The notes: generated by a model from the sequence alone, not told the origin. Counted from the first letter of the stretch, positions 47,294 through 57,542 are shown. The stretch is DNA of 64,000 nucleotides from Aphanomyces cochlioides (GCA_019828595.1 JAHQRK010000007.1:1612001-1676000), one strand, 5' to 3'. A program made the numbers and translations.

Positions 47294-49233
47294 CTATTCG
47301 TCAAGTAATGCTCGATCTATGACAATGGGAGGCAAGACTGTCGGCGAGGATGGCACGGGCGGGTCTTCTTCTGACGCCGTGACGTCTCGTTTGCACATTG
47401 GGCACGTCTACCTCGCATCCATCAACCTTCGGGCTCATGCTGGCGTTCCTTACCTGGTTCTTCTTGAGCCATTCGTCAATGCATGGCGGATGGTAGCGAT
47501 GCATGCATGGAAGTTGCCGCAATTCATCGTCAGGAGCGTACTCGATCAAGCAAATGGGGCACATTTCGTCTGTCGGAAGCGTCAGCGGTGAAAACTACGC
47601 AGTACATGAACCAAGGCCATGACGGTGTCTGTACCTTGACGAGCTCAAAATGGTTGATCTGCTCTTGCGATAAGCCGCGCGGGCGAACAACATGCGCGGT
47701 GCGTCTGGAGCCCTACATATTGCATGAAATGAGCTCATCATCTCCAAGAGGGCTGTACATTGTGCCTGCGGTAGCGTCTGTACATGTATGCAATGAGGAA
47801 AATGGACGTGAAGAAGAGGACGAGGAACGCCACAAAGAGAAACATGATGGAGCTCAACGTGGCGGGATTTGTAATGTATGGCGACGGATCGCTCGGAAGA
47901 AAGCTCGAGTTGCGAAGCCAAAGATCGCCAAGACACGACTGGAACTTGCCGCCATACACGATGAGATGGCCATGCCATAATGCCATGCGGTGGTTGTACC
48001 GCGCCGATATCGTCGACTAGAAAGTCATCACGTCAATGACAGACGTGGACGGCAGCAATTACCAAGTCGACGGCAGCAATTACCAAGTCGACGGCGTAGT
48101 CGTAGAGAAGATCGAGCTGAGGGAGGTTGTCGGACGGTGCGTAGATCGTATCAGCATACGCGATTGCGCTGTCTTGGTTTTGGCTGACAAAGTTGAGTCC
48201 ACCGAATGTCCAGACGCCGGAAGGACCCGTCAACACTTGCGTGAAGATGCGATCGAACGGTGGATATGCGTTGAGCTCTGTCCAAACTTGCGGGGTGTCC
48301 TACCAGCCGTTCATTTTGAAACTAGTGGCCGAGAGGACAGTACCTCTGAGAGCGGAAACATCCAAGCGTCGTTCAGGATCGTCCATCCGTCGTTTGTGAT
48401 ATGACGGCCGCTGAATACCGCAACGTACAGGACGCCATCGACTACCGGTAGATGCATCAAGATATATGAGAAGTCCATGGACGACAGGTCTACCTGTGAG
48501 CGTTGTTGATGCATGCGAGAAGCGGGTGAGCGGTGCATCCAACTTGTTGGTTGACCCGAGCTGTGTCCATGTCTTGGCGGCGTAGGAAAAGCTCCACAAG
48601 TCACTCAAGTCGATAGGAAACGAGTTGTTGGTCGGGATGATCACGCCTCCAAACATGACCAAGGAGTCGTTGCCCACTGCGACCGCTGACGCTTCACTGC
48701 GTGGAATTGGGGCAACAGGCGTTGCTAGTTGGACTTGACTCCACTTTTCAGTCACTGTATCCAGCTTCCACAAGTCGTTCGTCTGCGTGTAGTCGTCACC
48801 GAGGATGGAGATATTTAGGATCGTGCCGCCAAAGACGTAGATCTCATGCATGGCAGGCCGTGCTGCTGAGGAGTGGTCGAATCGAAGGCCTGGACTTGGT
48901 TGTTGCTGAAGAATGCTCCATTTCTGCTGGACGATGTCAAACTACGGCAACGCATGGTCATCCACGTCGATACAGGACGCCAAACCTTCCACGTATCGTC
49001 AAAGACATTGCCGTCACCATCGCCTGAACCTCCATAGATGTAGGCTGCGTCGCCGACAACCTCGAGGATCGTGGCTTCACGAGCGTCCGGCCCGTCAGAA
49101 CTTGTCGGTGCGAGTCGCTTCCATGTGGCACTCCCTGTCATGTGCTTAGCGTTCCAATTGCATGCAGCGTAGATGTACCAGTCACGAGAGGAAGAAGGCT
49201 GGCGACGATGGCAACGCAGGTGCTGCGCACCAT
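47294..49233 (-). CDS. Signal peptide-Kelch-TM-RING protein, copy 3
   Basis: Signal peptide MVRSTCVAIVASLLPLVTG (last codons after a 44-nt intron), then kelch blades [66 protein letters not shown] and GHLIVYGGKFQSCLGDLWLR. TM segment MFLFVAFLVLFFTSIFLIAY is followed by MYRRYRRH. RING-H2 is canonical: [43 protein letters not shown] short in-frame tandem duplication (GSNYQVD repeated at 48050-48085 on the opposite strand, ATTACCAAGTCGACGGCAGC twice) lies in the propeller exon. It is the most canonical RING of the three. Confidence 0.8.
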
Positions 49234-49288
49234 CTTGCCGACAATGTATTATGGTACCTCAACTGCATCGAGAAATTTAATTTTAGGC

Positions 49289-50898
49289 TCATGGCCGATG
49301 AATGACTAGCCATTCTTCGTTGTCGGGTGACGGGAAATGCCACGAGGATGCAAGGTGCTGCGACTGCTTCGAGTAGACACTTGGTTCGGACAGTTCGAGC
49401 ATCTGTCCTCCGCGGACCTTATAATGCACAAGATGGCGCTCCTTCCATCGGACAAAGTCTTTGTTGTGGATCATCTGGAAGTGGTGGTCGCGCATTTCGT
49501 CGTTCGACACGACCAAAGTGCGGCCACCCAACTTGACAGCAGCGTAGAGCCAATACCTAAAATGATCAGAGCAGATTAGCCGAATCAGGACGTAAGGAAT
49601 GCACAAACCAGTCGTCGTTATTGCCAGGGAGGCAATTGAACATAATTCCGTCGTCTTTCCACTGCTGCACCATTGCGCGGTGATGCTCCGGCACTTGTTC
49701 ATCACGCGTACGGTTCTTGTGGAGGACAATGAGTGGTTTTAATCCTTTCTTTTGGTACGCTTGGAGAACAGTCGCAATCTGCTTGTAGTTGAAGCCACCG
49801 CTACGTCAAAACCATCAGCGATACAATTCCAGAGCAGTCAAGGATCTCTACCCTTCAAAGTTTTGGTTAAAATAGCCCACGTTGGCAGCATCAATCACGA
49901 CATCAAATGGTCCATGCACTTCCAACCACTCCTTGAAAGACGCCCATTGCTCCTTGCGCTTGTCGGAATCGCACACCAAGTTTTCCACCTAAGAGTATGC
50001 ATCAACGAAGTAGTGAGGGCGTTATGGAACACCTTTGCCAAGAGAGCTTTGGCTTTGTCGTCCTGGAGTTCAATCGACTCGAGCTTCGAGCCAGTGATTG
50101 AGCAAATGCCAGTGTCATCCACGACACCAACACTGCATTGCCAAGGCTGGGTTTCGTTCAGGAACCAGTTCTTGAGTACGGCCCATGTGCTGCGACTAGG
50201 CACGAGGATTTCTTCCAAAAAGATGTTCAAGACCTTGTAAAACATTTCTTCATTGCGAACAGCAGTGCAGACTTCAAAGAGAGCGACGTATTCCGCCTCA
50301 GTAGCTTCGATGTTGTGCTCGATGAGCTTTTCGTAGACCCACCAAGCTTGAGTCAAGTCTTTCAATGATGCAAATGCAACAAGCAATGGCGCAAACGTCC
50401 GCAATTTCGGTCCCACGTTGTGTGACTCGAGTTCTGCAATCAAACCAAGGGCACGTTCAGTATGAAGCTGCTTGGAACAGAGTTTGATGAGCGCACTGTA
50501 GGAAGATTCATCAATCGGGTACTTCTTGGTCGATTTCTCGGTTTGGACGAGCGATGCCTTCATGTGATCAAACACTCGAAACGCAGCCTCTTCAATGTTT
50601 TCATCCGTCGTCGTCGCTCCGCAAATATTGAGAATCATTTGGTAGAGATATGGCTGGACTGGAATCGCCTGCGTGGTCATTTCGTCAAAGATTTTGAGTG
50701 CTTCAACTGCATTCGAGGAGGCAGCACACGCCTCGACTTTTTTGCGGTATTCCAGCTGCGTCATTTGATCTGGCGACTACAAACCCATAGTCAAATGGAA
50801 GACACATTAAATGCGGCTCTTACCAAGCGCTTGAGCTTTCTCGCAGGCTTGTTTGTCGGCGCATTGTCCGCGGATCGCTTCGTTGGCCCTTGGGTCAT
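49289..50898 (-). CDS. Protein-only RNase P (PRORP)
   Basis: About six exons, about 480 aa. The start at 50898 gives a basic N-terminus with a likely nuclear signal (NKPARKLKRL) joined by a 47-nt intron to SPDQMTQLEYRKKV. PPR-type helical pairs cover about residues 30-260 (ALKIFDEMTTQAIPVQPYLY, ALGLIAELESHNVGPKLRTF). The NYN metallonuclease domain has the family's catalytic aspartates: FDVVIDAANVGYFNQNFEG, LPGNNDDW, and LVVSNDEMRDHHFQMIHN. The end is VHY...KQSQHLASSWHFPSP...EEWLVIHRP. The enzyme removes 5' leaders from pre-tRNA without an RNA subunit. No mitochondrial presequence is visible, so this looks like a nuclear form; an organellar paralogue is expected elsewhere. Confidence 0.9.
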
Positions 50899-50937
50899 GG
50901 CCAGTTATTGCGTTTTTGTGATCGATTTCGGATATCT

Positions 50938-50947
50938 TATCCGGATG
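50938..50947. promoter_or_regulatory. TATCCGGATG, palindrome variant
   Basis: Nine of ten bases match TATCCGGATA, in the 126-bp space between divergent starts: 40 bp upstream of the PRORP ATG (50898, -) and 78 bp upstream of the HGGG-repeat ATG (51025, +). Confidence 0.5.
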
Positions 50948-51024
50948 TGATTTTATAAATTTCAAAATTCGGTATAAAATTAGCCTGGTGGGGAGGAAGG
51001 AAGCAGCCAGAAAGACCGACGACG

Positions 51025-52263
51025 ATGGCCTCCAAGATTTGCCGCATGGCTGGCTGCAATCGCTTTGCGCAATGCGCTGGATTATGCATTGGACATGGAG
51101 GCGGTAAAGCTTGCAAGATTGAAGGCTGCTCTTCGACTGCTCAAGGAATGGGCTTGTGCTCGAAGCACGGAGGCAAGGCATTGTGCAGTGTCAAGAACTG
51201 CACCAACAAACGTGTCTATCGAGGAGTTTGTAAATCCCACGGTGGAAGTCGTATCTGCACATTCACGGGTTGCACAAACAAAGATGTTGGCAAAGGGCTC
51301 TGCGTAACCCATGGCGGTGGCACGAAATGCTCCATGGCAAACTGTGAAAAAGTCGAACGAGGGGGTGGCTATTGCAAAGCGCATGGAGGTGGAAAGAAAT
51401 GCACCATTGTTGGATGCACCAACTGGGCTCACTACGGTGGTCTCTGTCCCATGCACAAGAATCCTCCGCCGGCAGCGATCATTCCGGACCCATCCCCCCT
51501 GTGCAAGACCCCCGGCTGCAACAAAGTGGATGCTGGCAGTGGCATGTGCAAAGCCCATGGTGGACGCAAAGAATGCATTGTGGATGGGTGCACGAAGACA
51601 CAACAAGCTCGAAAACGCTGTCGAGAACATGGTGGAAGTCGACTCTGCGAAGAGGAAGGATGCAACAAGACTGCTCAGTACAAGAAACTGTGCAAGGCAC
51701 ATGGTGGCCGCAAGCAATGTATTGTTGAAGGCTGTGAAAATGTCGTCAAGACTCGAGGCTATTGCATTCGACATGGTGGCGGCACGAAATGCAAAACGGC
51801 TGGATGCCAAGGCATTGATCGAGGTGGTGGCCACTGCAAAGCCCACGGTGGCGGCAAGAAATGCGGCTGGCAAGGCTGTTTGGCCTGGGTGCTTGGTGGC
51901 GGCATGTGTCCATCACATGCGCATAATGCTCAAGTGCTTGGCCTTGGAACAGAAGACCCAATCCAACAACCAACCACCCAATCGCCCCCAGACCAAGCGT
52001 ACACAACATTTGCCCAGACGACGACTCAGCCAGCAGCAATGCAGCAGTCGTACCATGCACAGACACCATTCCCGCACTACCTGCAACAGCACATTCGATC
52101 GCAGCAGGCTGTCGCCGCCGCCGCGGCTGCTGCTGCAGCTGCCCAACAGCAACATATTCAACAGTACCAGCACCCAGATCTAACGCAGCCAGCCATGATG
52201 GAGATGCGAAGGCGAATGCTGCCGCCCTTTGGCTACGGCGAAGACTACCAGTACCAAATATAA
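51025..52263 (+). CDS. Cys/His-rich HGGG-repeat protein (412 aa)
   Basis: Intronless. Residues 3-310 hold about twelve repeats of about 24 residues with consensus C-x4-C-x(6-7)-G-x-C-x2-HGG(G/S/R)-x2-C (for example CKAHGGGKKCTIVGC). A Pro-rich break near 148-162 divides the array into two blocks of six. The C-terminal 100 residues are low-complexity Gln/Ala (a run of eleven Ala near residue 365), like a transactivation or prion-like tail. The array probably binds zinc; DNA, RNA or protein binding cannot be decided. Longer paralogue of the gene at 33356. Confidence 0.8.
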   Translation: MASKICRMAGCNRFAQCAGLCIGHGGGKACKIEGCSSTAQGMGLCSKHGGKALCSVKNCTNKRVYRGVCKSHGGSRICTFTGCTNKDVGKGLCVTHGGGTKCSMANCEKVERGGGYCKAHGGGKKCTIVGCTNWAHYGGLCPMHKNPPPAAIIPDPSPLCKTPGCNKVDAGSGMCKAHGGRKECIVDGCTKTQQARKRCREHGGSRLCEEEGCNKTAQYKKLCKAHGGRKQCIVEGCENVVKTRGYCIRHGGGTKCKTAGCQGIDRGGGHCKAHGGGKKCGWQGCLAWVLGGGMCPSHAHNAQVLGLGTEDPIQQPTTQSPPDQAYTTFAQTTTQPAAMQQSYHAQTPFPHYLQQHIRSQQAVAAAAAAAAAAQQQHIQQYQHPDLTQPAMMEMRRRMLPPFGYGEDYQYQI

Positions 52264-52314
52264 CGCCGCTTTCAACACCGTGCTGCTTATTAGATTTACC
52301 CATAACTCTACAAA

Positions 52315-55300
52315 TTATTTTTTCAGCTGCTTGACGATCCTCTGACGCCGACCAGTCGACAGCTTTGGCCCGCCTGCAAATGGCGTGAGCATATTGTGCG
52401 AACCGCTGGTCGGGTCATCGTCGCCGCCGCCTGTGTTAAACGAACCGTTCGACGAGAGGAATGTGCCGTTGCCGCCGCTTGTGTTAACCGACCCATTGGC
52501 CGAAAGCAGGGTGTTATTGCCACCACCGCTGCTTCCTGTGTTCATCGTGCCGCTTCCCGAATTTGACCGTGGGGCCAAACCAGGCAACACTTCAACCTTG
52601 TGGAAACGCAGTTGAATTGGCTTGGGCAACGACTTGAGCATTTCCATAATGTCATTGAAAGTCATGCGACTGCCGTGACAACTGTTGCCGTTGATCGAAC
52701 GAAGTTGGTCTCCAACAACCGAGTTGGGCAAGTGAGCAGCGCACCCGGTGCCGGTCACTCGCGTAATGTATGGGTATTCGCTCTTGTCGTCAGCTGCATG
52801 GAGCGAAAGACCAAGAGAACCTTCCGTCCATGCCAAATCATACGACGATGACGCAGAAGGCGTAGGCAGGGAACTTGCACTTGCAGGGCGTAGTGAGCTG
52901 TCTTGCCGCGCCACTGGAGCTGATGGGATCGACATTCGCGTCGCTGAATCGCGGCCCACAATGTTGTCCTTCTTGAAGCGCAACGTCACAGGGCGGGGCA
53001 CCTTCTTCAAGTACGTGACAATGCGGCCGTAATCCATTTGCGTCACGTCGATGTCATTGATATGTGTCATTTCATCACCAACGCAGTCGTTGGAAAGGTG
53101 TGCGGAGGCACCAGAGCCACTAGAGCGTTTGATGAAAGCACCAGTTGCGTGAGGGATTGCATCGATGGTCAAACCAAGAGGTCCTTCTGGTCCCCATACA
53201 AGAGAGTACGTTCCCACTGGAATATCAATGTCGATTTCACCCTTGTCAGCCTGCGCGGGTGGGGCACTTCGCACTGAGCTCGGCGCAGACGCAGGTGGAG
53301 CACTTCGTACAGAACTTGGAGCAGACGCAGGTGGTGCACTTCGCACAGAGCTCGGAGCAGGTATCTCCTTGGCAGGTGGAGCCGCACGACGCGACACTTC
53401 GACAACAGGCTGTTGTGGTGGAGGTGGTGACGAACTCTTTGATCGCTTGCTGGAACGGAATTCTAAATGGATAGGCTTTGGAAGCGACTTCATCATCTCG
53501 ACAATGCTTTCGAAACTCATTGTCGCGGCGCTTTTACCATTGACGCTGAGCAAGAAATCGCCCACTTGAGCCGAGTCAATGCCAGGCGACTCGCCCTTTC
53601 CAGTCACACGCTTGATGACAGGTAGGTCTCCAGCCGAAATGCCTGGGATGATGGTCAAGCCAAGCGGTCCAACCGTCCAGTCGATCGTGTAGATGCCGCT
53701 AGCGGTAGACGACGAAGACGCTTGCCTTGAAAGTGTAGACTCTGGGGCAGGACTCGATTTGGTAGACGATTCGGTGCTAACACCACCTCCGACACCTCGG
53801 AAGGTCAGAGTGGCCGGTAGTTGGACCTTCTTGAGTACCGACATGGTGAGCGCACAGCCCAGCTGAACCGTGTCGATGTTGTTGATAGAGCAGAGGACGT
53901 CACCGATAGCGATGTTTTCTTTGACAGCGACCGAGCCTGGCTTCTTCGTCAAGCGATGGACGATTGGCAAGGCTTCAGGAGATCCGTCGTCCTTGAGCGT
54001 TAGACCAAGAGGGCCATTGCCCCACCGAACAGAGTATTCGCGGACATGCGTATTGACAGGTTGGGTCGTGCTGAATTTCAAAATGAGGTGGCCACCACTA
54101 ACCATTTGGAACATGTCTTCGATGTCGTTCTCCGACATGGCAACACCTGTCAAGAGCTGGCCATTGAGCGACATGAGCAAGTCGCCAGCCACAACATGAG
54201 AAAACGACTCATCTGCATCCACTTCCACGACGCGATTCCATGTGCCATCGATGTTGTTTGGACCAAATTTCAGTGTTGGCAAAAAGTCCAGCTTCCACAC
54301 AACAATTTTGAGCGACAAAAAGGCTGCGCACTTGTTGTTCCATGACGGAGGCGTGCCAGGTGGCGGCACTGCCTCACCAGCCGCATCGACTGTGATAGTA
54401 CGACTTGAACCAGAACTCTCGATAGGTGGAGGTCGTCGGGAAGATTCCGGAGCCGCAGGTGTTTCCTTGATCGAAGGCATGTCCACTGCAATATTACGAG
54501 AAGAGGAGACAGAGATCGTCTTTCCATTTGCTCCGTTGTCAGCACTTGCCTTTTGCTGTGGTGCTCGGGTAGGTTCTCGTGATACTGAGCGTTCTGCATT
54601 TGGTGCTGGAGGTGGCGAAGGCTTTTCTTCTGCGATTGTGTTGATTTGTCGTGACGAATTGAACAGGCTGTCCCGTGCAACGCTGTTTTTGCGCGATCGA
54701 CTAGATCCGTTCATGAACATGTGACCCATTTCTTTTTGCAATCGATTTTTCACTTCCATTGCGATACGGTTCATGTCTTCGTCCGTCCAGTTGGCGTTAG
54801 CTTGGGCCATCTGAGCTTCGATTGCCTGCGCAATGCGATTCTCTTCTTGCTTCTTCAACCGCCTCAAAATCTTTTCTTCAATGCGGCGTTCAATTTCAGA
54901 ATCGACACGAACACGGCCACCACCGCCGCCACCACCGCCTTCTTTTTTCTTGCCAACACTGTCACGTCGAGACGAGTTGCCTTTGGACGACCCCTTTCCT
55001 TTTGCCGACACAGGCGGTGGTGGAGGCCGTTCTTCTTCACTAGAATCATCGTCCGAATCACTATCATCATACGACTCATCACTGTCATCCTCTTCAGCTA
55101 CAAGGCGATTGAGTGTCGACCAAATAGATCCTAAACTCACATTCGTCGTCGTTAAACTTGGAGCAACGCAAATTTCGACACCGCAAGCGATGCGATGATG
55201 CATGGAGCATGTTGCATTCCTGTACGAGAGCATGAGATACCCCATTGCGTTCGAATGGCCTACCCTTGAGCAGTAAAAGACTTCGCCGCAACCACTCATG

Positions 55301-55413
55301 CATGGAATCTGCGCGCCATCTTTGCCACAATTGCCGCACGGTTCACTCATTTGAAGTGCCTTAAGAAGCATGTCATCGTCATCATCATCATCGTATCCTC
55401 CTCGGCGGGCCAT
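52315..55413 (-). CDS. MYND zinc finger plus multi-PDZ scaffold protein
   Basis: The frame is open for 1,032 codons, but two introns near the 5' end (44 and 43 nt, at about 55227-55270 and 55103-55145) should be removed: then a proper MYND finger appears, CGNCGKDGAQIPC, VFYCSRECNMLHASSHRLRC. Spliced product about 1,003 aa. After an acidic run and a coiled coil with a Gly run (about 130-230) and a Ser/Pro linker come five PDZ-like domains with glycine loops GPLGLTL, VGPLGLTI, GPLGLTI, GSLGLSL and a divergent first one (WKLDFLPTLKFGPN region). Three copies of SAPPASAPSSVR lie between domains. The C-terminus is a Gly/Asn/Ser repeat (NGS.NT.GG). Presumed membrane or cytoskeletal scaffold; ligands unknown. 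Confidence 0.85.
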   Translation of the reverse strand: MARRGGYDDDDDDDMLLKALQMSEPCGNCGKDGAQIPCMSGCGEVFYCSRVGHSNAMGYLMLSYRNATCSMHHRIACGVEICVAPSLTTTNVSLGSIWSTLNRLVAEEDDSDESYDDSDSDDDSSEEERPPPPPVSAKGKGSSKGNSSRRDSVGKKKEGGGGGGGGRVRVDSEIERRIEEKILRRLKKQEENRIAQAIEAQMAQANANWTDEDMNRIAMEVKNRLQKEMGHMFMNGSSRSRKNSVARDSLFNSSRQINTIAEEKPSPPPAPNAERSVSREPTRAPQQKASADNGANGKTISVSSSRNIAVDMPSIKETPAAPESSRRPPPIESSGSSRTITVDAAGEAVPPPGTPPSWNNKCAAFLSLKIVVWKLDFLPTLKFGPNNIDGTWNRVVEVDADESFSHVVAGDLLMSLNGQLLTGVAMSENDIEDMFQMVSGGHLILKFSTTQPVNTHVREYSVRWGNGPLGLTLKDDGSPEALPIVHRLTKKPGSVAVKENIAIGDVLCSINNIDTVQLGCALTMSVLKKVQLPATLTFRGVGGGVSTESSTKSSPAPESTLSRQASSSSTASGIYTIDWTVGPLGLTIIPGISAGDLPVIKRVTGKGESPGIDSAQVGDFLLSVNGKSAATMSFESIVEMMKSLPKPIHLEFRSSKRSKSSSPPPPQQPVVEVSRRAAPPAKEIPAPSSVRSAPPASAPSSVRSAPPASAPSSVRSAPPAQADKGEIDIDIPVGTYSLVWGPEGPLGLTIDAIPHATGAFIKRSSGSGASAHLSNDCVGDEMTHINDIDVTQMDYGRIVTYLKKVPRPVTLRFKKDNIVGRDSATRMSIPSAPVARQDSSLRPASASSLPTPSASSSYDLAWTEGSLGLSLHAADDKSEYPYITRVTGTGCAAHLPNSVVGDQLRSINGNSCHGSRMTFNDIMEMLKSLPKPIQLRFHKVEVLPGLAPRSNSGSGTMNTGSSGGGNNTLLSANGSVNTSGGNGTFLSSNGSFNTGGGDDDPTSGSHNMLTPFAGGPKLSTGRRQRIVKQLKK

Positions 55414-55801
55414 GGCAGCTAATAAGGATGTGGTGGCGACGCGACTTCCTCTCTTTAGTCACGAGGGGGGAGCTGTTTCTACACTATCTGACCGCGAGTT
55501 TGTATTGGACTGGCCTTTTTGGTTTCCGATGCAATTCATTGGTAGAAATTCCACCTCCAACAATATTGAGCCAGTAGTGAGAGTATGTTACACCGAGTAC
55601 GCAACACAGCGAGAGAGCACTTACGACGACGTCCGTCTAGCTGCCTCCGTCTTGGTATGCAACACAGCTGTGCAATGCATCTAAAACTTCAACTTTAGCT
55701 TTCCCATAGCGGCCCCTGGACTGACAGTCATATTCGACGCGTGGTCCATGACCTCAACATAATCTATAATTGGTCGAAATCGCCGCGGGTAAGTAACGAT
55801 G

Positions 55802-56044
55802 CTACGTATGGCGTGTAACACGAGGTGACATGTGAATTGATGGGTCACGTGGAGCGGCTGGCGTCAAGTTAACAATTGTTGGGGATTGCGAAATTGGTGA
55901 ATTCCGTAGGGGCGAGACTATCACGTCATTTGGGCGAGTCGTTCGTTGCTGCAAAACGCACGACCTCGTGATCAATGAGCCATTTTCAACGAATTGCATG
56001 GTCCCCGCCTGTAAAGCCAATGCGTCTGCATCCAACTTGTCCAT
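55802..56044 (-). CDS. Possible small protein or last exon, 80 aa
   Basis: Plausible protein composition, with SPLRNSPISQSPTIVNLTP in the middle. A splice acceptor (GGGATCACAG) lies 30 bp before the Met, so it may be the 3' exon of an unlocated gene. No family. Confidence 0.25.
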   Translation of the reverse strand: MDKLDADALALQAGTMQFVENGSLITRSCVLQQRTTRPNDVIVSPLRNSPISQSPTIVNLTPAAPRDPSIHMSPRVTRHT

Positions 56045-56387
56045 GCGTTCCACTTTTCCTGTGATCCCCAATCACCCATGCCGTCGGAAGGATTGGTTAA
56101 AATGGAACCAATCGGACGGCTGACAATTGTCCAACGCCTCACATACTGACGACAAAAAGTATCTCCAAACGACTTTTCAGCTCAATTGACACAAAGTCGA
56201 ATTCCCACTCGAATCAATCTCCAAAGGATGTCGTTCAACACAGCGGTCATGATTGTACGACTGCAGGAAGTTGCTGCTTTGTCTAGAGAGTGCGTTGATG
56301 ATTTTGTAACTCTAGTCTTGAGCTGAGAATCGCCAAATTCAGTTTATCCATGTGATGATGTCATGCACAATCTTGGGGATAATTGGC

Positions 56388-56609
56388 TCATGACCTTGGT
56401 ACCTCCAGCATCATTGGTGGAAATGGAAGGTTCGTAACGACCAAGTCAAGTGTGGAAAAAACAAATGAACCTCCGTTGTGGATAAGAATGCCACGCGTGC
56501 GTTTAACAAAGCGCCACAACACTACGTTTTGAAATTGTAGATGTGGCAAAGTAGTCGCCAAGAGCATGGCCTGCGGCGAGACCATTCGACACACCCGCGA
56601 CAAAGCCAT
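56388..56609 (-). pseudogene. Fragment of an unidentified protein
   Basis: About 73 codons from an internal Met (90 if the frame is read from further upstream) that look like protein but have no proper start region and no domain. It could be a relic or an orphan exon. Confidence 0.2.
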
Positions 56610-56705
56610 CGACAGAGCAAGATGGGTTTCATTACAGTATCTCGTAACCAGTAACACTTGATGGTTGATTCATGCCCTGTAAACAGTGGTAGAGATTGGT
56701 AGGCA

Positions 56706-57458
56706 TTACTTCTTGAAATGCTCGTTCATGGCAACAAAGCTCGCGCCAAATGCGTTGCGGAATGCAACACGACCCGTCTCGGCCAACCCATACCCGATCT
56801 CCTCTTCACCGGCACTCAATCGACCATACACCGCATCCGCAAACTCGTCAACATTCACACCCAACGTGTGCAAACCAGGTGCTTGCAGGTCCGTGTCCAC
56901 TGCTGGTGGAAGGATCTCAATCACCTTGATCGGCGTGTCGGCCAATTGGTACCGCAACGACCACGTAAACGAATGAAGCGCCGCCTTGGTGCTCGAGTAC
57001 ACGGGAACGTTCGCCAATGGTGCGAACGATAGTCCACTTGTCACAGTGATAAACGCTGCAAACGGTTTCTTCAAAAAGTGAGGAATCCACAACATCGTCA
57101 TGTGGATCACACCCGCATAGTTGATGTCAATTTCGCTCGACACGGTCTTCCAGTCTGGCACCAAACCTTGCTTGAGGTCCACCGCACGCTGAATGCCAGC
57201 ATTGTGGACAAAGACATCGATGTCTGGATGTTGGGTGGTGAGAAGGAGGAAGAGCGCTTCTCGGCTTTCAGGCGTGGTCATGTCTCCGACGACGGTGTGG
57301 AAGTCGGGATGGGCCGCCTTGGCTTCATTGAGTTTGTTGGCACGACGCCCGACGAGGATGACTTTGTTTCCGCTTTGGAGGAAACGGATAGCGAGTGCGA
57401 GTCCAATGCCAGAGGCGCCACCAGTGACAACGACAGTGTGTCCTGAGATCGAGTTCAT
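56706..57458 (-). CDS. Short-chain dehydrogenase/reductase, copy 1
   Basis: Intronless, 250 aa. Classical SDR motifs: TGGASGIGLALAIRFL (TGxxxGxG, about residues 12-19), GRRAN after beta2, GDM at about 59, NAG at about 87 (DVFVHNAGIQR), catalytic Ser in TVTSGLSF, YSSTK (YxxxK, about 156-160), then PPAVDTDL. Closest in feel to the DltE-like (COG3967) cluster. NAD(P)H oxidoreductase, substrate unknown. Nearly identical to copies 2 and 3, including about 30 bp before the ATG. Two CCGGATA motifs lie upstream. The C-terminus (FVAMNEHFKK) differs from copy 2. Confidence 0.92.
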   Translation of the reverse strand: MNSISGHTVVVTGGASGIGLALAIRFLQSGNKVILVGRRANKLNEAKAAHPDFHTVVGDMTTPESREALFLLLTTQHPDIDVFVHNAGIQRAVDLKQGLVPDWKTVSSEIDINYAGVIHMTMLWIPHFLKKPFAAFITVTSGLSFAPLANVPVYSSTKAALHSFTWSLRYQLADTPIKVIEILPPAVDTDLQAPGLHTLGVNVDEFADAVYGRLSAGEEEIGYGLAETGRVAFRNAFGASFVAMNEHFKK

Positions 57459-57523
57459 GTTGTTCCAGTGCGACAGAAATTTGAAAATGAGGTCAACAAT
57501 CCAGACCTCATGGATATTCATTA

Positions 57524-57533
57524 ATTCCGGATA
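57524..57533. promoter_or_regulatory. ATTCCGGATA, palindrome variant
   Basis: CCGGATA core with a changed left arm, 66 bp upstream of the ATG at 57458 (minus strand). Confidence 0.35.
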
Positions 57534-57542
57534 CGTCAGAGC

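Larger units (their letters stand above)
55414..56705. other. Long intergenic stretch with two weak minus-strand frames
   Basis: No firm gene in 1.3 kb. A minus-strand frame at 55802-56044 (MDKLDADALALQAGTMQFVE and on, about 80 aa) reads like a small protein or last exon. Another at 56388-56609 (ALSRVCRMVSPQAMLLATTL, then GGSFVFSTLDLVVTNLPFPP) reads like a fragment of a larger gene. Neither has a recognised domain or a clear upstream exon. Confidence 0.4.

Noticed and set aside
48050..48085. Short tandem repeat (about 21 bp, two and a half copies) as a microsatellite locus
   Set aside because: It lies inside the kelch exon of copy 3 in frame and is more simply a small coding duplication.
51082..51873. 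Minus-strand 263-codon frame opposite the HGGG-repeat gene
   Set aside because: Arises from the repetitive codons of the plus-strand repeats; no domain.
52385..55413. Reading the whole 1,032-codon frame as a single exon
   Set aside because: Two short introns at the 5' end rebuild a proper MYND finger, so the continuous frame is partly fortuitous.
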